Position numbers and translations under genes: made by a program. A model generated the notes under the pieces. That model was not told the origin of the DNA, ran no database searches, and saw nothing but the letters and a program-made list of their open reading frames with translations. From an uncultured Bdellovibrionales bacterium (GTDB lineage: Bacteria > Bdellovibrionota > Bdellovibrionia > Bdellovibrionales > Bdellovibrionaceae), in the NCBI GenBank assembly GCA_903926205.1, contig CAIYID010000087.1:32820-96819 (forward strand): 64,000 nt of DNA, written 5' to 3'. This document shows positions 53,771 to 62,633 of the stretch, one piece after another; positions within the stretch are counted from its first letter, which is position 1; each line of letters opens with the position of its first letter.

Positions 53771-56386
53771 ATGATTTTTTCGAATCGGTTACAAGCGGGT
53801 CAACTGCTTTCAGAGAAACTTCTTAAATTCAAGGGCGAGGATGTACTCGTGCTGGCACTTCCTCGGGGCGGGGTGCCAGTGGCCGCAGAGATAGCCTCGA
53901 AACTTGAAGTTCCTCTTGATGTACTTATTGTACGAAAAATTGGGGCACCTTTTCATTCTGAGTTAGCTGTAGGCGCTCTTTGTGAAGGTGAAGAGCCCGT
54001 TTGGAATTATGAACTTCTTAAAAAACTCGACCTAGAATTAGAGGATTTAAGTGGAGCAGTAAAAAACGAATCTCAGAGAATCAAGACTCAAATTGAGAGT
54101 TTTCGAAAGGGACAAAGTCTTCCAATTATAACAAATAAGAGTGTTGTCGTTGTTGATGACGGTCTAGCGACTGGAGCGACAGCTCTGGCTGCAATTGAAC
54201 ATCTTAAAAAAATGGGAGCACGGAAAATTATTCTAGCCGTTCCGGTCGCAGCGCTCAGTACCGCAAACAAGCTGCGTAGTCAAATTAGTGAAGTTATTGT
54301 TTTTGAAGAAAGAATGGATCTGAACTCAGTTGGTCAATGGTATCATGATTTTACTCAAGTTTCAGATGAAGAAGTGGTCTCATTGCTTCACCGAGATCTA
54401 AAAAAAAAAGTACAAAAAGTGAATCTTCAGAACCTCAGTATTCCTATTCTTCAGAATAGACTTGAAGCAGAGCTTGTGACTTTTACTAATATGAAAGCGC
54501 TGATTATTTTTGTTCATGGGAGCGGAAGTAGTAGAAAAAGTCCTCGAAATAAACAAGTAGCTACAGATTTGAATGAATCCGGTTTTGGCACCTTACTCTT
54601 TGATCTTTTCACGGAAGAGGAAGCTTTAAATCGAAAAAATGTTTTTGATATTGATTTTTTGAGTCAAAGATTAGTGGCGGTCACTGAGTGGTTACAGAAA
54701 AAATCTGAATTTGAAAAGCTGCCTTTGGGTTATTTTGGAGCAAGTACCGGGGCTGGCGCGGCCATTCAGGCCGCGGCTCGCCAACCAAATAATAAAGCAA
54801 TTTATGCAATTGTCAGTCGAGGAGGACGTCCAGACTTAGCGGGTCCAGACTTAGCCTTAGTTAGAATTCCGACCTTACTTCTTGTCGGTGGCCAAGACTT
54901 TGAAGTGATTGATCTTAATCGTCATGCTAAAAAATCCTTAATTCATTCCGAGGTTTCGATCATTCCAGGTGCGACACATCTTTTTGAGGAGTCTGGAGCT
55001 CTGGAAGAAGTTTCAAGGCAAGCCGCACAATGGTTTACGGATTGTCTTCGACAAGAAAAAACCAACAGCTTGTCTGAAAATCGAGCTTCTTTAGACGAAG
55101 CGATTGAAAAATCCATAATTCCGATTCGTCATAAAGATGATTTAGACAGGCTCATTGAAAAAGTTAAAAATTGTCGTGTTGTGATGTTGGGAGAGTCTTC
55201 TCATGGGACTTCAGAATTTTATCAATTAAGAGCTCTTCTTTCTCATCGTTTGATCAAAGAACAGGGCTTTAATTTTATTGCGGTCGAAGGCGATTGGCCA
55301 GATGCTTATCGGTTGAATAAATTTATTCGATATCATGAAGGTGGAAGTGCGCGTGGGGTGTTGAAACAAAATCATCGTTGGCCGATTTGGATGTGGGCTA
55401 ATGAGGAAATTGTTAAATTGGCTGAATGGATGAGGTCTGAGCGTGCCGGATTTTATGGCTTAGATATTTATTCCCTTTTTGAATCCATCGATGAGGTCGT
55501 AAAATATTTAAAGAAAAAACAACCGATGTTGACGGATGAAGTAGAGCGTCGTTATGCCTGTTTTGATCCTTTCAAGGGAGATGAAATTTCTTATGCGCGC
55601 TCCCTTCTTCAGTTGACCTCTGGATGCAAGCAGGAGGTCATTAAAAATCTTCAACAAATATTGAAGCTTCGAGTGGAGGCAACAGCTACCGATGGGGAGG
55701 ATTTATTTAGCGCGCAACAAAATGCTCGAGTGATTACAAATGCTGAGTCTTACTATCGAGCTATGCTCAATGCCGATGCCAGTTCCTGGAACATCAGGGA
55801 CACGCATATGATGGAAACCTTGGAGCGGTTATTAGAAAGATCAGGCCCTGAATCAAAAGCCATTATTTGGGCTCATAATAGTCACATAGGTGATTATCGG
55901 GCGACGGATATGTCGGAGGAAGGATACGTCAATCTTGGAGGTTTAGCTCGCTTAAGATACGGAGAAGAAAAGGTAGCCTTAGTCGGTTTTGGAACTTATC
56001 AGGGCGAAGTCCTTGCGAGCTCAGCTTGGGGTGGTTTAGAAAAAATCATGCGCCTTCCACCGGCCCGGAAGGATAGTTATGAATTTCATCTTCATCAAGC
56101 CGCAAAAAAATTCGATCTGAATCAATTTTATCTCATGTTAGAGCGAACTTCACTTTGGGCTCAAAAAAAGCCTTCACCCTTTGCGCAAAGATTAGGGCAT
56201 CGTGCCGTGGGCGTGGTTTATAATCCCCAAGGAGAGCGTGGAAATTATGTTCCAACAGAGTTATCGAATAGGTATGATGCTTTTATTTTTATTGATGAGA
56301 CTCATGCTCTAAAATCATTGCATTCCGCTTTTGAAAGAGGTTTTGTCAGAGGTGAATTTCCCGAAACTTGGCCAAGCGGAGTGTAA
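53771..56386 (+). CDS. Phosphoribosyltransferase-dienelactone hydrolase-erythromycin esterase fusion
   Basis: 871 residues with three domains. First, a phosphoribosyltransferase (about 1-215) with the PRPP-binding VVVVDDGLATGATA (about 124-137). Second, an alpha/beta hydrolase of dienelactone-hydrolase type (about 238-440) with GASTGA (Ser about 325), a GGQDFEV Asp and an ATHLF His. Third, an erythromycin-esterase-like domain (about 445-860) with GESSHGT (about 474-480) and WAHNSHIGD (about 701). PRT-Ere two-domain proteins are known; this adds a full hydrolase between them. Substrate unknown. Confidence 0.85.
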   Translation: MIFSNRLQAGQLLSEKLLKFKGEDVLVLALPRGGVPVAAEIASKLEVPLDVLIVRKIGAPFHSELAVGALCEGEEPVWNYELLKKLDLELEDLSGAVKNESQRIKTQIESFRKGQSLPIITNKSVVVVDDGLATGATALAAIEHLKKMGARKIILAVPVAALSTANKLRSQISEVIVFEERMDLNSVGQWYHDFTQVSDEEVVSLLHRDLKKKVQKVNLQNLSIPILQNRLEAELVTFTNMKALIIFVHGSGSSRKSPRNKQVATDLNESGFGTLLFDLFTEEEALNRKNVFDIDFLSQRLVAVTEWLQKKSEFEKLPLGYFGASTGAGAAIQAAARQPNNKAIYAIVSRGGRPDLAGPDLALVRIPTLLLVGGQDFEVIDLNRHAKKSLIHSEVSIIPGATHLFEESGALEEVSRQAAQWFTDCLRQEKTNSLSENRASLDEAIEKSIIPIRHKDDLDRLIEKVKNCRVVMLGESSHGTSEFYQLRALLSHRLIKEQGFNFIAVEGDWPDAYRLNKFIRYHEGGSARGVLKQNHRWPIWMWANEEIVKLAEWMRSERAGFYGLDIYSLFESIDEVVKYLKKKQPMLTDEVERRYACFDPFKGDEISYARSLLQLTSGCKQEVIKNLQQILKLRVEATATDGEDLFSAQQNARVITNAESYYRAMLNADASSWNIRDTHMMETLERLLERSGPESKAIIWAHNSHIGDYRATDMSEEGYVNLGGLARLRYGEEKVALVGFGTYQGEVLASSAWGGLEKIMRLPPARKDSYEFHLHQAAKKFDLNQFYLMLERTSLWAQKKPSPFAQRLGHRAVGVVYNPQGERGNYVPTELSNRYDAFIFIDETHALKSLHSAFERGFVRGEFPETWPSGV

Positions 56387-57586
56387 TTTTAAAATCCAGG
56401 ATGTCGCGAGTGCATTAATGAGATTGGAGCTCACAATAAGAGCCAGTGTCCATACAAGAAAAGTTTCTTTCCAAACAAAGGTTTCTGGCAGGGAAAGAGC
56501 AAGAGCTAAAGCGAGCCCGCCACGAATTCCGCCCAAAATTAAAATTATTTGATAGGTCATACTTATTTTTTCAAAGCTGAGTTTTTTGCCAACCTGCCAA
56601 AAAGAAAAGTGAGCGGTCAAATTTAAAATAGGAATAGTCCCCAATACGGAAATAGCACGAGCAATGAAAACCACCAGGATAATAAACAGCGAAGAAGTCC
56701 AGTGATTGGTAAAAAGTTTAAAATCTGTAAAGAGCCCAACAGTCAAAAAGGCAATGCTGTTGGCCGCAATCGCAAGATATTCCCATATTGGCATCAGCCC
56801 TTGTTTTTTAAATGAAGAAAAAAGTTTTATTTTTGTGAGAGGGTAAGCCAGTCCCATAAGAGCAAGTACACCACTGACTTCAAGAACGTGTTCAGCCGTG
56901 AAGAAAGTAAAATAGGTTCCAATGATTGTTAGGGCAAGTTGAGCCGCTGCTGATTTTTTAAATGAGTTAAGCAGTCGAGTTAATAGTAGGCCAACACCGT
57001 ATCCACACAGAACTCCGCCGATAGAAATGAAAAAAAACTGAACGAGTCCAGTCTGAAGGTAAGTCCAACTGTCTTTGAAGTCGGACGATTGACTCACCGA
57101 TAGAAGAAAAAGAATTCGAAAAAGAACAATGCCAGTGCCATCATTGATTAAACTTTCGCCTTCAATGAGATGAGTCAGTCGAAATGGAGCTTTGATACTT
57201 TTAAAAAGTGCAATAATTGAAATAGGATCAGTGGCTGAGATCAGGGCGCCAAAAACGAAGGCGGACCATCGAGGAATAGCCATTAACCAGGACAATAATT
57301 CTCCGACCACCCAAGTGGAAATTATCAATCCAAAAATCGATAGAACGCACAGGGGGACTAAATCCCTTCGGAGTTGATAGAAATTCATTTGAATAGACGC
57401 TTCAAAAATTAGAATTGGAAGTAGGATTTTAATAAGAAGAGCTGAGAAATGTGGTTTAAACCAACCTGTTAACTCAATTGTTTGTGGTTGAAAAAGATTG
57501 GCAATCAAGACGCCAACGATAAGTAGTAGAGTGTAATAAGGAATTTTTTGACCTTTGGTCAATCGAAGCAAATTGAGTTGAAACAT
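56315..57586 (-). CDS. CPA1-type sodium/proton antiporter
   Basis: 423 residues with about eleven to twelve membrane helices. Signatures include LLPILIFEASIQMNFYQL (about 55-72), LISATDPISIIALFK with the ion-binding Asp (about 116), LIEGESLINDGTGIVLF and a later GGIRGGLALALALSLP. This is the NhaP/CPA1 pattern of bacterial Na+ or K+/H+ exchange. Its 3' end overlaps the fusion gene by 72 bp on the opposite strand, so the two are antisense there. Confidence 0.9.
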   Translation of the reverse strand: MFQLNLLRLTKGQKIPYYTLLLIVGVLIANLFQPQTIELTGWFKPHFSALLIKILLPILIFEASIQMNFYQLRRDLVPLCVLSIFGLIISTWVVGELLSWLMAIPRWSAFVFGALISATDPISIIALFKSIKAPFRLTHLIEGESLINDGTGIVLFRILFLLSVSQSSDFKDSWTYLQTGLVQFFFISIGGVLCGYGVGLLLTRLLNSFKKSAAAQLALTIIGTYFTFFTAEHVLEVSGVLALMGLAYPLTKIKLFSSFKKQGLMPIWEYLAIAANSIAFLTVGLFTDFKLFTNHWTSSLFIILVVFIARAISVLGTIPILNLTAHFSFWQVGKKLSFEKISMTYQIILILGGIRGGLALALALSLPETFVWKETFLVWTLALIVSSNLINALATSWILKLHSAWPSFGKFTSDKTSFKSGMQ

Positions 57587-57664
57587 TAAATTATTTTCAC
57601 ACAGGATGGGCTCTTGTGCAACAAGGGTAAATCAAGATGTCTTTCATATTTAATCTTGCGAAAA

Positions 57665-57693
57665 TTCAGTTAAAACGTAAAATGAAATATAAT
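57665..57693 (+). promoter_or_regulatory. Candidate sigma-70 promoter before 57714
   Basis: TTCAGT (57665-57670) and TATAAT (57688-57693) with a 17-bp spacer, about 20 bp before the ATG at 57714. The -10 is perfect; the -35 matches 3 of 6. Confidence 0.5.
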
Positions 57694-57713
57694 ATTTATT
57701 CTGAAGGACAGAT

Positions 57714-58160
57714 ATGCGTTGGAGTGGTCTTAAAAGAGATATTGAAAATATATTTTCTGAAGAATTGAATCTTCAAATATATTGTACGGCATACACATAT
57801 ACAAATAAAACCTATTCTTTGAGTGCGCCAAGGTATTGGATCACAATCGGTAAAGAACTGATTTGGGATTTTCCTGGTCCATTTTTGGAATGGAAAAATA
57901 AAGATCAAGATTCGGCAGTTGAATATCTTGATAGCGAGACTGGCACTATTGCTGAAACTTTGAGAGCTTATTTAGCCTGCGGTCGAAATGAATTAATGGA
58001 TTTTACTTTCCCGAAAGATCGATTTGGCCTGGTGGATATTCTTCGCGCGGCAGATCGAAGGCTTGGAAAATCAAAACTTTTGAAGAAATATGGCGCACTG
58101 TCAGAAAACTCCGTCGTGAAAAAGATATTAGAAAAAAGATTTGAACTCGGAAAATACTAG
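57714..58160 (+). CDS. Hypothetical SF0329-like protein
   Basis: 148 residues starting MRWSGLKRDIE, with WITIGKELIWDFP and a C-terminal DILRAADRRLGKSKL motif. A family with MRWSKLK starts and an ILRALAVLDRRxGKRRL motif (SF0329-like) fits both ends, but the middle cannot be confirmed by eye. AAGGA ribosome-binding site and its own promoter. The next gene starts 15 bp after its stop. Confidence 0.55.
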   Translation: MRWSGLKRDIENIFSEELNLQIYCTAYTYTNKTYSLSAPRYWITIGKELIWDFPGPFLEWKNKDQDSAVEYLDSETGTIAETLRAYLACGRNELMDFTFPKDRFGLVDILRAADRRLGKSKLLKKYGALSENSVVKKILEKRFELGKY

Positions 58161-58175
58161 GGGACTGAATAAACG

Positions 58176-58493
58176 ATGCGGGTAGCAAAAAATAAATCAA
58201 AAGCCCTTGAAATGGATACTTTTTTTCAATGGGAGGGTGATGTTTTAGTTGTTAATATTTTGGGGTCACCAGCGGCCGCTAGGGATGCCATCGGAAAAGT
58301 GAAAGGACATCAACTTTGTATCAGTGTCACGGCGGTACCAGCGCGCGGCCGGGCAACAGATCATATGGTCAAGTTTTTGGCGAATGAATTTAATGTCAAA
58401 ATTTCAGACATTGAAGTTGTTTATGGTCGTTACAATGTGAATAAACAACTTCGAATTAAAGCGCCAAAAAAATTACCTAGAGTTTTTAGATAG
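58176..58493 (+). CDS. DUF167 / YggU family protein
   Basis: 105 residues. The DUF167 core is present: LVVNILGSPAAARDAIGKV, ISVTAVPARGRATDHMVKFLA (about 52-72; split by eye), and VVYGRYNVNKQLRIKAP. Small widespread protein of unknown biochemical role. It lies 15 bp after the SF0329-like gene and is probably co-transcribed. Confidence 0.85.
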   Translation: MRVAKNKSKALEMDTFFQWEGDVLVVNILGSPAAARDAIGKVKGHQLCISVTAVPARGRATDHMVKFLANEFNVKISDIEVVYGRYNVNKQLRIKAPKKLPRVFR

Positions 58494-58497
58494 TCTT

Positions 58498-59361
58498 TTA
58501 AAAATTTGCGACCAAATCAACGAGCTCTGGATAATCAACAAAGGGATTTCGATTGCCTTGGATTTTCATAATTTCATCGTTGCGATGCATTTCTTCTTCA
58601 TCCACAGGATCTTCCCTGTTCCATTTCTTGAGTGTGCTTTCCTGCTCTTGACCTAGTGGTAAGCTGTATTGAACTGAGAAATAAATAAGAGCGCGGGCAA
58701 CATTTCCTTTGTGGTTTGCGGGCGGTTGGAAAACATCTGTCCCTTTGTCGGTTTGACCAACACGGGATTCTTTACATTTTAAAATTTTATCGTCTTTTAC
58801 AACATCACCAAATTCAATATTACCTCTTACCGAATTAATTTCAGAGTCCGTTGGATATAAGTGGTGCAAATCTGATTTCTGCATTTCCTTGTCATACTTG
58901 CCGGTGAATTTACTTTGTGGCCAAGTGTGCTCGGTGTTTAACACGGTTCCTTCAGGTATTAAATTAGGACCCGGAGGATTTTTTTTGAAATCATGCGAAT
59001 GTTTATAGTTATTGCAATAGACGTCTTTAACCGCATAACCGGAATCTTCTTTTACTAAATAGTAGACACCCATCATAAAGGTGCGGGCTCTGTCATAGCC
59101 AAGGATGATATGGCTGTAACAACCTTCGCCAGAGCAACTGTTTGAAATTTGATCGTAAGTGCCGGTCACTGTTTTATGAGAGCTGTGAAGAATAACTTGT
59201 AAATGTCTTACGAGATCTTCGTTAGTGACTCCTGCGGCAAGGTCTTTATAAAAATCTGCTCCGTAATAAGAAATTTCATGAGATACAACATTGGCTTTAC
59301 TTGATTGCGCCATCAGCGCGAGGAGAACACTTAATCCGACCGACACGAATTGAATCTTCAC
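58498..59361 (-). CDS. endA: Endonuclease I family secreted nuclease
   Basis: 287 residues from a GTG at 59361, with AGGGGG six bases upstream; the longer ORF is rejected. The signal peptide VKIQFVSVGLSVLLALMAQS is followed by the nuclease. The catalytic region reads EHTWPQSKF (about 165-173) then HHLYPTDSEINSVRGNIEFG (about 189-208), the beta-beta-alpha metal finger type. Extracellular or periplasmic DNA/RNA degradation, useful to a predator. It stands alone, convergent with YggU. Confidence 0.9.
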   Translation of the reverse strand: MKIQFVSVGLSVLLALMAQSSKANVVSHEISYYGADFYKDLAAGVTNEDLVRHLQVILHSSHKTVTGTYDQISNSCSGEGCYSHIILGYDRARTFMMGVYYLVKEDSGYAVKDVYCNNYKHSHDFKKNPPGPNLIPEGTVLNTEHTWPQSKFTGKYDKEMQKSDLHHLYPTDSEINSVRGNIEFGDVVKDDKILKCKESRVGQTDKGTDVFQPPANHKGNVARALIYFSVQYSLPLGQEQESTLKKWNREDPVDEEEMHRNDEIMKIQGNRNPFVDYPELVDLVANF

Positions 59362-59730
59362 TTGAAACCCCCTATAGACAAGCATTACGGTGCTTGGTAG
59401 AAACACTGCGCCCATTCGCAGCTTATACAGAACATTTTCAAGAATCTTGTCTTAGAAATTGATAAAAATAACAACAAATAAATTTAACCACCCCCTGTGT
59501 TACTTCAAAATAAATAATTGATTAAATTGTAAAAATAAGCCAGCCACCAGTCATTTGAAAGGTTTTTGAAAGTATTTTCACCTCAAATCAATCACAACTG
59601 GTTTAAATAACTAGACGTATCTATTTACGAGGTTTCATGAGTAACTCATCTTTCAAGTCGTTCTCGTGATTCATTAGATGTCCTTTTGTCTTCTGCGAAT
59701 GGCCCCAGCAAGCTTTAACAGGAGGCAAAA
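59362..59730. other. Long leader and intergenic region before the RRM gene
   Basis: The 369-bp interval holds the promoter of the nuclease gene (minus) and a long 5' leader of the RRM gene (plus). Visible items are a repeated TTGAAAG (in the 59552-59572 area), the palindrome ATGAGTAACTCAT at 59637-59649 and a small Ser-rich ORF at 59637-59669. Long leaders are usual for cold-shock-type RNA-binding genes. Confidence 0.4.
59637..59669 (+). CDS. Possible Ser-rich leader peptide (uORF)
   Basis: ATG to TGA encodes MSNSSFKSFS (10 residues, five Ser), preceded by GAGG six bases before the ATG. It ends 61 bp upstream of the RRM start. A leader peptide sensing serine or cold is one reading, but such short ORFs arise by chance. 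Confidence 0.2.
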   Translation: MSNSSFKSFS

Positions 59731-60036
59731 ATGGGAAAAAAATTATACGTCGGCAACCTTTCATATTCAGTGGATTCAGCTCAATTGAATGATCTTTTTA
59801 CACAAGTTGGAACTGTGGATTCAGCTAACGTGATCATGGATCGTGATACTGGTCGAAGCAAAGGTTTCGGATTTGTTGAGATGTCAGACAATGGCGATGC
59901 TCAAGCTGCTATTGAGAAATTCAACGGAAGCGAGTTGGGTGGACGTGCGATGAATGTTTCTGAAGCAAAACCCCAAGCTCCTCGAACTGAAGGTTCACGC
60001 GGCGCTGGTGGTTTTAATTCTCGTCGTTCTTACTAA
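59731..60036 (+). CDS. RRM RNA-binding protein
   Basis: 101 residues with one RNA-recognition motif. RNP2 is KLYVGNLSY (about 4-12) and RNP1 is SKGFGFVEM (about 43-51). A Gly/Arg/Ser-rich tail (about 85-101) follows. These bacterial proteins resemble cyanobacterial Rbp cold-responsive proteins and bind single-stranded RNA. AGGAGG ribosome-binding site, and an intrinsic terminator follows 66 bp after the stop. Confidence 0.92.
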   Translation: MGKKLYVGNLSYSVDSAQLNDLFTQVGTVDSANVIMDRDTGRSKGFGFVEMSDNGDAQAAIEKFNGSELGGRAMNVSEAKPQAPRTEGSRGAGGFNSRRSY

Positions 60037-60100
60037 ATTTAAAGAATAGAGAGCAAATAAAAGTCTCACAGAGTAAATGAGTTTATTTTCTCAAGTTTAA

Positions 60101-60132
60101 AAAGCCGGCCCACAAGGGTCGGTTTTATTTTT
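60101..60132 (+). terminator. Intrinsic terminator after the RRM gene
   Basis: CCGGCCC (60105-60111), loop ACAA, GGGTCGG (60116-60122) with one G-T pair, extended by AAAG/TTTT, then a T-rich run to 60132. Strong stem plus T-run fits a Rho-independent terminator. Confidence 0.85.
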
Positions 60133-60159
60133 TGATTCTTCTTTCACGATTGGAGTTCT

Positions 60160-60630
60160 ATGAGTATTCAAGTGATTTCTTTCAATTGTGTTTTAAAAAA
60201 TAAAGTCGGGCAATTAATCAGTTCTACCTCTGTGCGAGGAGTGCTTAATGGCTCGGAAGATTCGAACGAGATTCTTCCTGGATTGGCAAAAGGACTCCAA
60301 AATCTCACCAAAGGGGAGAGGCGTTCGATTTGCCTTACGGCAGAAGAAGCTTATGGTCTCTATGATCCTAAAAAAGTGATTCTTTACCCACGAAAAAAAT
60401 TGGCGAAACAATTGCGTGTTGGAGAACTAATCTCAATTGCCGGAAAAAGCGGCCTCGTTCGTTCTTACAAGATCATTGAACTCCTAGCGGATATGGTTCG
60501 ACTAGATGGGAATCATCCCCTAGCTGGACAAGATTTGGTTTTTGAAGTTGAGGCGATCTCCGCCCGAGAAGCAACGAACAAAGAAATATCAAGTTCAATG
60601 AATTTAGTTTCTAATTCGCTATTGCATTAA
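60160..60630 (+). CDS. SlyD-like FKBP-type peptidyl-prolyl isomerase
   Basis: 156 residues. FKBP elements are [17 protein letters not shown] and [22 protein letters not shown], then the inserted flap region [12 protein letters not shown] and the SlyD-type [24 protein letters not shown]. The insertion and the NHPLAG segment match SlyD rather than plain FKBP. It likely acts as a cytosolic prolyl isomerase and chaperone. It lacks the long His/Cys metal tail of E. coli SlyD. GGAG ribosome-binding site. Confidence 0.9.
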   Translation: MSIQVISFNCVLKNKVGQLISSTSVRGVLNGSEDSNEILPGLAKGLQNLTKGERRSICLTAEEAYGLYDPKKVILYPRKKLAKQLRVGELISIAGKSGLVRSYKIIELLADMVRLDGNHPLAGQDLVFEVEAISAREATNKEISSSMNLVSNSLLH

Positions 60631-61079
60631 GTTTTATTCTGCCGAATGGATTGAATGATTTGGTCGAGTTTTCCCAGAAATCTTGAGCGAGCCGTTTTAT
60701 CCATTGGTGCCGGGCCTCCACGATTTTCGCCCATATGTCTTAAATTTTGATTGAGTTCTCGCATCGCGACGGCGGACCCAATATTGTCTTCAGTGAATTC
60801 TTCACCCTTGGCGCTAAGAACACGCACTTGCTTCTTGATACAGCGATCAGCTAAAAGGATGTCTGTAGTGATGACAATATCGTTAATTTCTGAGTGTTCA
60901 ACGATCCAGTCGTCTGCGGCATCAAAATGACCTGTCACTACTTGCATTTCTAAAAGGTGATTGGGTGGTAATTTCATCCATTTGTTGGCAACGAGAATCA
61001 CTTTGAGTTGGTAGCGTTCTGCGACTCGATAGACTTCTTCTTTAACGGGGCAACCGTCCGCATCGATAAATATTTTCAT
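60627..61079 (-). CDS. YaiI/YqxD family (DUF188) protein
   Basis: 150 residues from [20 protein letters not shown], with AAGGAG seven bases upstream; a longer ORF start at 61124 is rejected. The DADxCPV motif, [14 protein letters not shown] and [11 protein letters not shown] segments define the family (a PIN-like fold of unknown role). Its stop overlaps the SlyD-like gene by 4 bp on the opposite strand. Confidence 0.88.
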   Translation of the reverse strand: MKIFIDADGCPVKEEVYRVAERYQLKVILVANKWMKLPPNHLLEMQVVTGHFDAADDWIVEHSEINDIVITTDILLADRCIKKQVRVLSAKGEEFTEDNIGSAVAMRELNQNLRHMGENRGGPAPMDKTARSRFLGKLDQIIQSIRQNKT

Positions 61080-61173
61080 AAACACACTCCTTGACATGAA
61101 ATATAGAAATCGAATCGGAGTCAATGACTTGTTCCATCTGTTTCAGGTATTGTTATGTGTCGAAAGACAGACC

Positions 61174-61203
61174 TTGATAAATTATGCACCAATAGCATAA
61201 AAT
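61174..61203 (+). promoter_or_regulatory. Candidate sigma-70 promoter for the second PAS kinase
   Basis: TTGATA (61174-61179) and TAAAAT (61198-61203) with 18-bp spacing, each 5 of 6. The kinase start is about 90 bp downstream. A small GTAGG/CCTAC hairpin (61232-61245) lies in the leader. Confidence 0.5.
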
Positions 61204-61298
61204 TTTTAAGTCGGCCAAAATAACTGCTACAGTAGGTTTGCCTACATCTATGAAGAATCACCGAGAAATTAACAAAGGGCTGAAACATAGAAGGACAC

Positions 61299-62426
61299 GT
61301 GAATAAAGTTTTGAATAAAGATGATCTTTCTGGTCTGTTTGAACTTGTAGACAGCTCTGGCGCCCTTTTAGAGACTTCGGCTAATGGCACAATCTTATAC
61401 GTGAATGAAAAATTTTGCAAAATGATGGGTTACTCAGAAAATGAGTTTTTGGGGAAAAATCCGCGCATGATGAAATCAGGAATTCATAGCGAAGAATTTT
61501 TTAAGAATCTCTGGGAAACAATTCTGAGTGGACAAGTCTGGCACGATGAAATCTGCAATAAAAAGAAAGATGGAAGTTTAATTTGGCTCGACACCTATAT
61601 TGGTCCGATCTTTGATGAGAATCGCAAGGTCATAAGATTTGTATTAGTCAGGTTTGATGTCACTCATCAACATGAGATTAAACAACTGAAGAGTGACCAG
61701 GAAGCTCAACTTGCTTCAAGTTCAAAAATGGCTGCGCTGGGAGAAATGGCGGCTGGAATTGCTCATGAAATCAATAGTCCTTTATCTGTGATTTTGGGAA
61801 AAGCGACGAATTTATTAAAACAATTGAAATCTCCAACTATAGATTTTGAAAAATTTAATATAGATCTCGAGAAAATCCAAACCACCACTCTTCGCATTGC
61901 CCGAGTGATTGAAGGGCTTCGACGTTTTTCGCGAAGTGGAGACAACGACTCTTTGCTGCCCGTTTCTGTGAGTGGCATTATTGAGGATGCCATGGCTCTT
62001 TGCAGTGAAAAATTCAGGAATCACTCTATAGACTTAAAAATTAATTTGTCGAAGGATTTCTCGGTGCAAGTTAATGGTCGCTTTACACAGCTGGCGCAAG
62101 TTCTTCTTAACTTGCTTAACAATGCCTATGACGCCATAGAGACTTTGCCTGAAAAATGGGTTGAGATTTCCGTTAATTGCGAAGGAGACTTTGCTGTGAT
62201 TCGAGTGACGGACAGTGGTTACGGAATTCCTCCGGAAGTTGAAAAGAAACTGATGCAGTCGTTTTTTACCACTAAAATAGCTGGAAAAGGAACCGGACTG
62301 GGGCTCAGTATTTCTAAAGGAATTATCGCGAATCATCATGGAAAATTTTATTATAATAATCAGTCAAAAAGAACTCAGTTTGTTATTGAACTTCCCTTGA
62401 TAAAAGATCAACTAGCCAAAGAGTAA
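61299..62426 (+). CDS. Soluble PAS-domain sensor histidine kinase (second)
   Basis: 375 residues from a GTG after AAGGACAC. A PAS/PAC domain (about 20-135; FCKMMGYSENEFLGKNPRMM and IWLDTYIGPIFDE), a HisKA helix with GIAHEINSPLSVILG (His about 156), and the HATPase with NLLNNAYDAIE, DSGYGIPPE and GKGTGLGLS. No membrane span. Very similar in layout and kinase core to the 996-2222 gene, so the two are paralogues. No adjacent response regulator; partner unknown. Confidence 0.88.
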   Translation: MNKVLNKDDLSGLFELVDSSGALLETSANGTILYVNEKFCKMMGYSENEFLGKNPRMMKSGIHSEEFFKNLWETILSGQVWHDEICNKKKDGSLIWLDTYIGPIFDENRKVIRFVLVRFDVTHQHEIKQLKSDQEAQLASSSKMAALGEMAAGIAHEINSPLSVILGKATNLLKQLKSPTIDFEKFNIDLEKIQTTTLRIARVIEGLRRFSRSGDNDSLLPVSVSGIIEDAMALCSEKFRNHSIDLKINLSKDFSVQVNGRFTQLAQVLLNLLNNAYDAIETLPEKWVEISVNCEGDFAVIRVTDSGYGIPPEVEKKLMQSFFTTKIAGKGTGLGLSISKGIIANHHGKFYYNNQSKRTQFVIELPLIKDQLAKE

Positions 62427-62633
62427 AATTTTAATTTCAGTCCTAGTTATTTAAAATCAACTATCAAGTGACAGTTTTTTTCGAGGAATTACTCCTCATT
62501 TTGTCGTTGCAGGTGGCACAAAACCACATCGAATTTGACCTTCTTCTTTAAGAAAGAGCGCGTGGTCGGTAAGTTTTTTGCACATTCTGAGAATAGGGCT
62601 TTTATCAAATGGGCTTGAGGGGGGTGGGTGTTT

